Below, in pieces: positions 13,259 through 20,480 of a stretch of 30,491 nt of DNA. The position numbers were made by a program, and so were the translations under genes. The notes beneath the pieces are model-generated. The model did no database searches, was not told where the DNA came from, and saw only the letters and a list, made by a program, of their open reading frames with translations. The DNA is from a virus. Position 1 is the stretch's first letter, and each line of letters begins with the position of its first letter. The stretch is taken from positions 1 to 30,491 of IMG/VR virus record IMGVR_UViG_3300045284_000094, one strand, 5' to 3'.

Positions 13259-13928
13259 GCCCGCCAAGCGCCCGGCCTACGTGCCAGAAGCGCATTGGGA
13301 TGCCACCGCCGGCAAGGTCAAGGACGAGGGCGCGCTCGCCAAATACGTCAACGACCACGTCGCATTCAAAGCCGCCGAGGACTCGCGCCGGCTCACGCTC
13401 CCGCAGAAGCCGGAGGACTACAAGCTCGAGCTTTCCAAGAACTTCAAGGCGCCGCAGGGCGTCGAGTTCAAGCCGAACGAAAACGATCCGGTCCTGCCGT
13501 TGGCGCGCGCGTTCGCGAAGAAATACGAGCTCTCGCAGGATGCGTTCTCCGAACTGGTCGACCTGCACGCCGCCGGCCAGATCGGCACCATGGAGACGAT
13601 CAAGAACGCCAAGGCCGCTGAGCTGCAGAAGCTCGGCGCCACCGGCACCGCGCGCATGGACGCCGCGATGACCTGGCTCAAGGCCCAGGTCGGCGAGGAC
13701 CTCGGCAAGCATTTCACGCAATTCCTCTACACCGCGCAGCAGGTCGAGGCGATCGAGAAGCTGATGGCGAATTTCCGCACCCAGGGCGCCGGCTCCTACA
13801 CGCCGCAGCACGGCGAGGAGCGCACGCCGGGCAAGGTAAGCCAAGAGGAATATGCCGCGATGAGCCCGGGCGAGCGGCACGAATACGCCAAGAAATTCCC
13901 GCAACCGCACATCAACGGCGGACGTTAA
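13110..13928 (+). CDS. Capsid scaffolding protein
   Basis: A 272-aa acidic, helical protein in the scaffold position between portal and capsid. Residues 1-50 are low-complexity Ala/Ser/Pro. Then come YVPEAHWDATAGKVKDEGAL, a PQKPEDYKLEL strand typical of scaffolds of this type, long helices, and a basic C-terminal stretch (GERHEYAKKFPQPHINGGR) of the sort that contacts capsid protein. It shapes the prohead and is lost on maturation. The GTG at 13110 has AAGGGA upstream; its 5' part overlaps the previous gene out of frame. Confidence 0.8.
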   Translation: MADDPANPAASAASASSSSASASPSASAAANPPATTSSEQTRSSSPGAAEPAKRPAYVPEAHWDATAGKVKDEGALAKYVNDHVAFKAAEDSRRLTLPQKPEDYKLELSKNFKAPQGVEFKPNENDPVLPLARAFAKKYELSQDAFSELVDLHAAGQIGTMETIKNAKAAELQKLGATGTARMDAAMTWLKAQVGEDLGKHFTQFLYTAQQVEAIEKLMANFRTQGAGSYTPQHGEERTPGKVSQEEYAAMSPGERHEYAKKFPQPHINGGR

Positions 13929-13939
13929 GGAGCTAAATC

Positions 13940-14896
13940 ATGGCCACTGGTCTGATCACCGTCGGCGAATATGCGAAGGGCCTCGCCAATGAGGACATCC
14001 GCAAGGTGCCGATCGAGATGTTCGCGAAGTCGGCCGACGTGTACGACGCGCTGCCGTTCGAGGGCCTCAAGGGCTCGGTGTTCCAGTTCTACCGGCAAGC
14101 CGTCCTGCCGGTGCCCGGCTTCCGCGGCATCAACGAGACCTCGACCTCCGGGCACGGCACCATCACGCCGCTGCAGGAGAACACCGCGATCATCGATCAC
14201 GACATCGATGTCGACCGCGCCATCATCCGCCGGCACGGGCCGGAACGCCGCACCACCGAAGAACAGATGGGCATGACCGCCTTCGGTCAGCTCTGGGTCA
14301 CCACCTTCGTGTCCGGCGACCAGTCCACCAATCCGCGCGTGTTCAACGGCTTGCAGCAGCGCTCCGGCAAGTACGGCCGCACCTCGCACAACTCGGCCGC
14401 GTCCGGCGGCGCCGCGCTGTCGCTGCTCAAGCTCGACCAGGCCATCAACCTCGTCAACGGCGCGACCCACATCTTCGCGCCCTACGATTCGCGCCCGCTC
14501 TGGATTCAGGCGGCGCGCACCTCGGCGCTCACCGGCTTCGTCATGCAGACGTTCGGTGGCGGCGGCGAGACCGATGTCGGCGGCCTCAAGATGAGCTACG
14601 CCGGCCTGAAATTCCTGTGGGGCTATCCCAAGGACGATCACCCGGCGCCGCTGCAGTTCAACGAGGTGGCATCGGGCGGCGGCTCGGCCGTCACCGCCTC
14701 GCTCTACATCATGGCGCTCGGCGCCGGCAAGCTGCGCGGCCTGCAACTCGCGCCGATGGAAGTGGTCGACCAAGGCTTGCTGGAGAACGGCATCACCTAT
14801 CGCACGCATCTGTCGTGGGATTGCGGCGTGGTCGACGAGCACAAGTACTGCCTGCAACGCTTCGATAGCTGGACCAACGCCGCGATCGTCGCGTAA
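13940..14896 (+). CDS. Major capsid protein
   Basis: A 318-aa protein following the scaffold, with the strongest ribosome site in the region (AAGGAG, 9 nt before ATG). It begins MATGLITVGEYAKGLANEDI and continues through YRQAVLPVPGFRGINETSTS and DHDIDVDRAIIRRHGPERRT. This looks like the BPP-1/GP7-type major capsid proteins, a branch of the HK97 fold. Position between scaffold and cement genes agrees. About 415 copies would build a T=7 shell if typical. Confidence 0.85.
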   Translation: MATGLITVGEYAKGLANEDIRKVPIEMFAKSADVYDALPFEGLKGSVFQFYRQAVLPVPGFRGINETSTSGHGTITPLQENTAIIDHDIDVDRAIIRRHGPERRTTEEQMGMTAFGQLWVTTFVSGDQSTNPRVFNGLQQRSGKYGRTSHNSAASGGAALSLLKLDQAINLVNGATHIFAPYDSRPLWIQAARTSALTGFVMQTFGGGGETDVGGLKMSYAGLKFLWGYPKDDHPAPLQFNEVASGGGSAVTASLYIMALGAGKLRGLQLAPMEVVDQGLLENGITYRTHLSWDCGVVDEHKYCLQRFDSWTNAAIVA

Positions 14897-14923
14897 CGGC
14901 GCCGAACACCAAGGAGACCCCAG

Positions 14924-15391
14924 ATGGGTGACCGGACCTATAGCTTCGACGCCAACCTTCTGCTGTCCGACAACGCGGCGGCCTACACCGTCGACGGCTA
15001 CGCGCAGGTTGGCGGCGCCGACGCGATCCTCGACCTCGGCGGCAACCAGGGCGCCTCGCCGGCGCAGCAGGCCCGCATGGACGGCATCGTCGTCATCGAC
15101 GTGACCGCGATCGACGTGGCCTCGGGCGACGAGCTCTATCGGCTCAAGCTGCTGGGCGCCAACGCCGCGACCTTCCTGGCGCCGCGCGTGCTCGCCGAAA
15201 TGACGCTGGGCAAGGGCACCGCCAAGGTTCCGAGCTCAACCCTCGACGACGGTACCGGCCGCTACGAGCTGATGTTCGCCACCGAGCAGGCCAACACCAA
15301 GTACGAATTCCTCAAACTGTACGTTGATGTGGCCGGCACCACGCCATCGATCGCCTTCCAGGCCTTCGTCGCCGTCCTGCCCGAGCCATAA
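14924..15391 (+). CDS. Bbp16-like capsid cement (decoration) protein
   Basis: A 155-aa β-rich protein right after the major capsid gene, with AAGGAG before the ATG. The N-terminal RTYSFDANLLLSDNAAAYTV and the central IDVTAIDVASGDELYRLKLL, followed by GRYELMFAT and YEFLKLYVDVAGTTPSIAFQ, fit the Bbp16-type cement proteins that bind the outside of BPP-1-like capsids and hold them together. Confidence 0.75.
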   Translation: MGDRTYSFDANLLLSDNAAAYTVDGYAQVGGADAILDLGGNQGASPAQQARMDGIVVIDVTAIDVASGDELYRLKLLGANAATFLAPRVLAEMTLGKGTAKVPSSTLDDGTGRYELMFATEQANTKYEFLKLYVDVAGTTPSIAFQAFVAVLPEP

Positions 15392-15403
15392 GGGAGCCGC
15401 GCC

Positions 15404-15997
15404 ATGACCGAAAAGATTTGGGACTTGATGCCGGATGGCGGCGGCCCGCCGGTGCAGATCATCGTCGGCAATCCGAGCGAAGCCATCGCCGCGCACCCGG
15501 AGCGTTATACGCGCCAGGCACCGGACGGCACGGCGCAGGCCGCGCTTGCCAAGGTCGATATCGACAAGGCCGCGGCCCGCGCCGCGATCGAGCAGAAAAA
15601 GCGGGACAAGCTTGCCGCAATCGGCAAGGAGCAAAGCGAAAAGCTCGCCGCCATCGACAAGGAGCAGGCCGAGGCAAGGACGGCCGCGCTTGCAAAACAG
15701 CGCGAGGAAGCCGCCAAGAAAGCCGAGGAATCCGGCGAAGTGCCGTCCCGCGAGGGCGAGAAGGCGGCGATCGAAGCCGAAGCCGCCGCTGCCGCCGAAC
15801 TGGCACAGCACGAGGCCGATCAGGAACTTGCCGCGCTGGAGGCCGGAGCGCCGTACACCGAACCGGCCGCACCAGTGACGGCGTCCGAGACCGACGCCGA
15901 GCGCGCCGCCCGCCTTCGCAGTCCGCCCGCTGAGACCGAGGCGGAGCGGCAAAGGCGGCTTGCCGCCGAGACGCGCGCCGGTGGAACGCGGGCATGA
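15404..15997 (+). CDS. Long coiled-coil phage protein
   Basis: A 197-aa protein with AGGGAG before the ATG. Residues 1-45 look folded (WDLMPDGGGPPVQIIVGNPS); residues 50-190 are an almost unbroken Ala/Glu/Lys-rich helix with repeats of KLAAIGKEQSEKLAAIDKEQ and a Pro-rich break at about 150. Its end overlaps the next start (ATGA). It is likely a structural or minor head protein; the function is unknown. Confidence 0.6.
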   Translation: MTEKIWDLMPDGGGPPVQIIVGNPSEAIAAHPERYTRQAPDGTAQAALAKVDIDKAAARAAIEQKKRDKLAAIGKEQSEKLAAIDKEQAEARTAALAKQREEAAKKAEESGEVPSREGEKAAIEAEAAAAAELAQHEADQELAALEAGAPYTEPAAPVTASETDAERAARLRSPPAETEAERQRRLAAETRAGGTRA

Positions 15998-16275
15998 ACA
16001 AGCCGCTGCCCCACATTCCGCGCAAGTACATCAAGCCCAACGGCAAGGTGGACTTGTGGGACGTTCTGATCGAGCGCGGCCCGGTCAGGGTCGAATTCAC
16101 CACGCTGCTCGCGCGCGAGGCGCTGGCGCGTGACCCCGATCGCTTCAAGTTCGACCTGCCGAAGGGCGTCAAGCCAGGCGAGTTGCAGCTTGAGGCCGAC
16201 GAGCGGGCCCGCGCCGACGCCGAGTCCGACGATACCGAGCCGCCTGATCCCGTCTATGGGAGGAAACAAGCATGA
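15994..16275 (+). CDS. Small phage structural-region protein
   Basis: A 93-aa protein coupled by ATGA to both neighbours. The first 60 residues (HIPRKYIKPNGKVDLWDVLI, RVEFTTLLAREALARDPDRF) form a compact strand/helix unit, followed by an acidic tail (ERARADAESDDTEPPDPVYG). No recognised family. Confidence 0.55.
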   Translation: MNKPLPHIPRKYIKPNGKVDLWDVLIERGPVRVEFTTLLAREALARDPDRFKFDLPKGVKPGELQLEADERARADAESDDTEPPDPVYGRKQA

Positions 16276-16853
16276 TCCGCCTTCTCCGTCTTGCCCTCGC
16301 CGCGCCGCTGGCGCTGACTTTGCTCGCCCCGGTCACGCCGGCCGATGCCGCCTCGGCGGTGATGTGCCGCCCGGCCGCGGTCGGCGCCGCACCCGGGCCG
16401 GGCCGCTGGGTCGCGGCCGCCAGTGGCACGGCCTACCAACTCGACAATCAGGGCTGCGCCGTCATCGCGCAAGCCGATATGGGCGACGCCGCGGCCTCCG
16501 GCCTGACGCAAAGCTCGGCGCTGCGCTCGTTCGTGTTCACCACCGGCGTCCTGACCGGTACGACATCGATTGCGCTTCCGTCGCTGCCGGCATCGGCCTA
16601 TATCCGCGAGATCATCGTCGACAACTCGACCGCCAACGCGGTGACCGGCGGCATTGATATCGGCACTACGGCCGGCGCCGCCGACGTGGTTTCGGCGCTG
16701 ACCTGCGGCGCCAACTGCCTGACCTTCGTCGGTGATGTCGCCCTGCTCAAACGGGTGTTCTCCAAGACCGCCCAGCAGGCGTTGTTCATCCTCGGCCACA
16801 CCGCCGGCAACTCGGCCAACCTCAACGTCACCATCGTTTTCGGCTACTTCTGA
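16272..16853 (+). CDS. Secreted or surface protein in head operon
   Basis: A 193-aa protein with a clear signal peptide: basic start, hydrophobic core and Ala-X-Ala site (LALAAPLALTLLAPVTPADA, cleavage near 26-27). The mature part is Gly/Ala/Thr-rich and β-prone (TSIALPSLPASAYIREIIVD) with Cys pairs that could form disulfides in the periplasm (MCRP...GCAV and LTCGANCLTF). A Sec signal on a protein from a virion operon is odd; it may be a decoration or receptor-binding protein with a host-derived N-terminus, or an envelope protein. It is coupled to the previous gene by ATGA and closes the head unit before the terminator. Confidence 0.65.
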   Translation: MIRLLRLALAAPLALTLLAPVTPADAASAVMCRPAAVGAAPGPGRWVAAASGTAYQLDNQGCAVIAQADMGDAAASGLTQSSALRSFVFTTGVLTGTTSIALPSLPASAYIREIIVDNSTANAVTGGIDIGTTAGAADVVSALTCGANCLTFVGDVALLKRVFSKTAQQALFILGHTAGNSANLNVTIVFGYF

Positions 16854-16862
16854 TCGCCATAT

Positions 16863-16959
16863 ACGGCGCGGCTCGCGCCGTGACTGACTTGGCCCGGGTA
16901 TCCAGCCGGGCTAAGACGCCTGCCTCCCTAAACTCGGGCGCTTCGGCGCCCGTCCTTTT
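16863..16959 (+). terminator. Three stacked hairpins ending in a terminator
   Basis: After the secreted-protein stop come, in order, hairpin ACGGCGCG-GCT-CGCGCCGT (16863-16881, 8 bp), hairpin CTTGGCCCGG/CCGGGCTAAG (16888-16915, 10 bp, one G-T) and CGGGCGC-TTCG-GCGCCCG (16935-16952) followed by TCCTTTT. The last, with its UUCG loop and T-run, is a good Rho-independent terminator of the head operon. The first two have no T-run, so the whole may be a small structured RNA or a 3'-end stabiliser. Confidence 0.75.
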
Positions 16960-16962
16960 GGC

Positions 16963-16997
16963 GGTGCGTTGCGGCCCTAAAACCGGCGGCGCACCGT
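16963..16997 (+). promoter_or_regulatory. GGTGCGTTGCG motif, copy 6, with possible -10
   Basis: The motif (16963-16973) starts just after a terminator and ends exactly 30 nt before ATG 17004. TTGCGG, 17 nt and CACCGT (16992-16997) mirror copy 3. It would drive the tail and ejection operon. Confidence 0.5.
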
Positions 16998-17003
16998 CGC
17001 GGC

Positions 17004-17714
17004 ATGTCCTTTCAATGGCCCGTCGCGAAGCTCGATCTCATCAACCGCGCGCTGGCGATCACCGGCGACAATCTGGTAGCGGTCCTGGAGGACGGCTCCG
17101 ACGAATACAACGTCTGCTCGCCGGCCTATGAGGACGGCCTCGCGGTCCTGATCGAGGAGCACAATTGGGGCTTCTGCACCAAGGTGGCGACGCTCGTTCC
17201 GTCGCCGACGGCGCCGGCCGACACCGATTGGGACACCGCCTATCCGCTGCCCGCCGATCTCATCCACATCGTCTGGGTCAAGATCAATCTCAACACCACC
17301 GACCCAGCCGCCACGCTGGTCAACAATCCGACGCTGTACGACATCCTGAACGGCCAGCTGGTGGTGAACGCGCAGGGCGGCCCGCCGCCACCGGCCACAC
17401 CGGTTACGCCCGCCGCCGTGACGATGAAATACGCCTCATCGGACAATGCCGATCCGGTGGTTGGCACGCCGCTGTTCGTGCGCGCGCTCAGCCTCTACGT
17501 CATGGCCGGCATCTACCGCGGGCTGCACGAGGACGCCGGCAACGCCGACAAGATGTTTAAGGCCGCCGAGGCGATCGCGCAGCGCGCCCGCACCCGCTAC
17601 GACCAACAGAAGCCGAAGCGCGATCTCTGGCGCTCGCGCATCTCGTCGGCGCGCCGCGTGCGCCGGCCGCATTGGCCGAGCGGGATTTACGATAGTTCCG
17701 GCTGGCCGGACTGA
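17004..17714 (+). CDS. Tail tubular protein A-like (gp11-type adaptor)
   Basis: A 236-aa protein. The start KLDLINRALAITGDNLVAVL, the long central β part (YPLPADLIHIVWVKINLNTT) and the C-terminal helix (LFVRALSLYVMAGIYRGLHE) match the podovirus adaptor family (T7 gp11). It joins the portal to the tail nozzle. It has no ribosome site, whereas neighbours at 13940, 14924, 15404 and 17728 have strong ones, which fits a leaderless start at the first gene of a new transcript. Confidence 0.8.
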   Translation: MSFQWPVAKLDLINRALAITGDNLVAVLEDGSDEYNVCSPAYEDGLAVLIEEHNWGFCTKVATLVPSPTAPADTDWDTAYPLPADLIHIVWVKINLNTTDPAATLVNNPTLYDILNGQLVVNAQGGPPPPATPVTPAAVTMKYASSDNADPVVGTPLFVRALSLYVMAGIYRGLHEDAGNADKMFKAAEAIAQRARTRYDQQKPKRDLWRSRISSARRVRRPHWPSGIYDSSGWPD

Positions 17715-17727
17715 AGGGGGCTGACCG

Positions 17728-19974
17728 ATGCCCTCGGAGCTCAAGGGTCAAACCGATTTTTCCGCCGGCGAGATCGATCCGGCGGCGAAGCGCGACAACA
17801 AGAATCCGCTGGTGCTGGCCGGCGTCCGCCAGGGCGCCAATTTCCGCATCCTCAACACCAAGGGCATGCAGAACCGCTCGGGGCGGCGCGCGCTGTTTCG
17901 CGCCAGCGTGCGCACCGAGGAATTCCTGATCGCGCCGGGCGTGACCTATTATCTCAATTTTGGCAATGGCACGATCGACATCCTCAATTCCAGCGGCACC
18001 TCGGTGTTCGCCGAGGTGCGGCCATGGAGCGCCGCGACTGCGAAAAACGTGGTCTGGGCGATCTACGACAAATCGATCTACGTCACATTCGCCGGCATGG
18101 TCCCGCGCATCTATACCTGGGATGGTGCGACGACCTGGACTGCCGCCGATTTTGCCGAGCAGGTCATCGGCAGCCAGAAGCGCACGCTGTTCTACCGCCT
18201 GGCGCCGAAAGGCATCACCATGTCGGTCGCCGGGACGGCTGGCCCGGTCAACATCACGTTTTCGGCGAATGTTCTGGTCGCCGGCATGGTCGGGACGCGC
18301 ATCCGCTTCAACGGCAAGCAAATGACCATCAACAGCGTGACGAACGGCGTACTCGGCAACGCTACTTTCAACGAAGGATTTGCCAGCAACCGGCAGACAC
18401 TTACGTTCGCGGCGTTTTCATATACGCCGACGGTTGGAGACGTGCTCAGCGGCGGACCGTCCGGCGCATCAGGTCAGGTTATTTCGGTGGCAGCACCAAG
18501 CTGCGTTGTCGAATTGACAAGCTCGGCCCGCTTCATTGTACCCGACAAGGTTTTCGATGGCGGCAATTTTGTAGGCATTACCACCGCCGTTGCCGATGCC
18601 GCGCCGGCGGCGTCCGTCATTTGGGATCAGGAGGTGATGAACACCTATCAGGGCTGGCCCGCGTCGGTGTTCGTCGATCAGAACCGGCTCGGATTTTGCA
18701 ATTTCCCGTCGGTGCCGGGCGGCATTGCATGGTCGGCGGTGATCAACTTCTCCGATTTCTATCCTGATGCGTTTGCGACTGATGGCTTGGCGACCGATGC
18801 GATCTTTGAAATTGCGCCGAACAAAAGCCAAGTGCTCTATGTCGTCCCCGGCTTGGACGCCTCGGAATTCGTGTTCTGCGACAACCGGCTCTATTACATT
18901 CAGATCACGCCAGCAAACCCGCTGCGCCCCGGCTCGGTCGGCTTCAACGCGATCAGCGAGGACGAGTGCGGGCAGGTGCAGCCGCGCCGCGCCGGCGAAT
19001 TCATCCTCTACACCACCGGCGGGCTCAACCAGTTGAAGGCGGTGCGCGTGTTCGGCGCCTATACCCGGGCCTACAAGGTCGACGACCTGACCGAGCTGCA
19101 CGCGCACCTGTTCACCAGCATCACCGCCATCGCGATCATGACGGCGTCGGCCAGCTTCGCCGAGCGCTACGCCTTCATCCTCAACGCCGATGGCAGCGTG
19201 ATTTGCGGCAAATACAGCCTCGACAAGAACGGCGAGCTCGAGGGCACCATCGGCTGGACGCCGTGGACCGGCAACGGCACCGTCAAATGGGTTTCGTGCA
19301 AGGGCTCGAACATCCTGTTCACCACCAGCTACGCGCCGGGCGGCATCGCCGCGGTGCAGATCGCCGAGCTGCTCGACGACAGCCGCTATCTCGACGGCTC
19401 GCAGCTCTACAACACGCAGCCGGCCGGGCTGCCGATCCCGGGCGGCAAGGGGCCGCTGTGGTGGCTCGCCGGCGGCACCGTCGACCTGATGGACGGGCCG
19501 CTCGGCACCCGCATGATGGGCACCTACGTGATCGACGCCAACGGCTTCCTGGTGCCGCAGAACAACGGCGGCGAGGACTTCACCAGCGTCAATCTGGTGG
19601 TCGGGCAGGCCTGGACCGCCACGCTGGAGCCGTTCTGCCCGCCGTCGCCGGCCGGCGACGACAAAGAGCAGCGCATGAAAAAGCGCCGCATCAAGCGCGC
19701 GCAGGTCAACGTCGCCAATTCCAGCGGCTTTGTGATGCAGCGGCTCTACAGCGGGCAATCCGGGCCGCAGCTCCCGGCCAACGGCACCGTGATGTCGATC
19801 CGCCGCATCACCACCTGGAATCAGGGCGAGGACCCGACCCAGCCGCCGCCGCTGCGCGAGCAGTCCTATAGCGACCGGCCGCTCGGTCGCTCGCACGATC
19901 CGCGCTGGGCGCTTTCAAAAGATACCCCGGGCCCGCTGACGGTGCTCGAAATTACCCTTGAGCCGACGGTGTAG
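17728..19974 (+). CDS. Tail nozzle protein (gp12-type tail tubular protein B)
   Basis: A 748-aa protein with AAGGGGG upstream. The N-terminus (LKGQTDFSAGEIDPAAKRDN, then GARLQNGANFRILNTKG-like GVRQGANFRILNTKGMQNRS) is the usual opening of podovirus nozzle proteins that form the β-propeller tube below the adaptor. Residues about 168-304 look like an inserted β-rich domain (IRFNGKQMTINSVTNGVLGN) whose codon use is less GC-rich than the rest. Length is near that of T7 gp12. It guides DNA and ejection proteins through the tail. Confidence 0.8.
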   Translation: MPSELKGQTDFSAGEIDPAAKRDNKNPLVLAGVRQGANFRILNTKGMQNRSGRRALFRASVRTEEFLIAPGVTYYLNFGNGTIDILNSSGTSVFAEVRPWSAATAKNVVWAIYDKSIYVTFAGMVPRIYTWDGATTWTAADFAEQVIGSQKRTLFYRLAPKGITMSVAGTAGPVNITFSANVLVAGMVGTRIRFNGKQMTINSVTNGVLGNATFNEGFASNRQTLTFAAFSYTPTVGDVLSGGPSGASGQVISVAAPSCVVELTSSARFIVPDKVFDGGNFVGITTAVADAAPAASVIWDQEVMNTYQGWPASVFVDQNRLGFCNFPSVPGGIAWSAVINFSDFYPDAFATDGLATDAIFEIAPNKSQVLYVVPGLDASEFVFCDNRLYYIQITPANPLRPGSVGFNAISEDECGQVQPRRAGEFILYTTGGLNQLKAVRVFGAYTRAYKVDDLTELHAHLFTSITAIAIMTASASFAERYAFILNADGSVICGKYSLDKNGELEGTIGWTPWTGNGTVKWVSCKGSNILFTTSYAPGGIAAVQIAELLDDSRYLDGSQLYNTQPAGLPIPGGKGPLWWLAGGTVDLMDGPLGTRMMGTYVIDANGFLVPQNNGGEDFTSVNLVVGQAWTATLEPFCPPSPAGDDKEQRMKKRRIKRAQVNVANSSGFVMQRLYSGQSGPQLPANGTVMSIRRITTWNQGEDPTQPPPLREQSYSDRPLGRSHDPRWALSKDTPGPLTVLEITLEPTV

Positions 19975-19976
19975 CC

Positions 19977-20480
19977 ATGGGCGAAGCGGTCAATCTCAGC
20001 AACATGAACGTGTCGCCCTCGGCCGGTGGGGGCGGCGGCGTCGCGGCGGGGCCGCTGTCGATCGCCTCGCTCGGGCTGTCGGCCTATTCGTCGATCGCCA
20101 AGGGCCAGGGCACGCAGGCCGCCGACCAGATGCAAGCCGAGCGAGCCGAGCGCGCCGCGGCGTTCGGCAAGTTGCAGGCCGGGCTCACCGACACTGTGAT
20201 GCGCGAGAATCTCAATACCACGCTCGGCAACATCGAGGTGATCCGCGCCGCGTCGCACATCGACCCGACCTCGCCGACCACGGCCGCGATCGAGGATCGC
20301 CAGAGCATGATTTCCGACCGCCAGCGCACCGCCGCGCTGCTGTCGATCAAGAGCCAAGTGAGCGAGGACGAGGCCAGCGCGAAATATCTCCGCGATGCCG
20401 GCGACTACGCGCTCAGCATGGGCTACCTCGACGCCGGCGTGAAGATCGCGGGCGGCGTCGGCAAGGCGTTTACAGCATAA
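19977..20480 (+). CDS. Internal virion/ejection protein, small (gp14-like)
   Basis: A 167-aa protein two bases after the nozzle stop. A glycine-rich N-terminus (SAGGGGGVAAGPLSIASLGL) leads into long helices (QAADQMQAERAERAAAFGKL) and ends LDAGVKIAGGVGKAFTA. This pattern and position match the small internal virion proteins that form the outer-membrane channel during DNA ejection. The TAA overlaps the next ATG (TAATG). Confidence 0.65.
   Translation: MGEAVNLSNMNVSPSAGGGGGVAAGPLSIASLGLSAYSSIAKGQGTQAADQMQAERAERAAAFGKLQAGLTDTVMRENLNTTLGNIEVIRAASHIDPTSPTTAAIEDRQSMISDRQRTAALLSIKSQVSEDEASAKYLRDAGDYALSMGYLDAGVKIAGGVGKAFTA

Noticed and set aside
19958-20479. Upstream extension of the gp15-like ORF
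   Set aside because: It overlaps the gp14-like gene fully and is Arg-rich shadow; the TAATG start at 20480 is natural.
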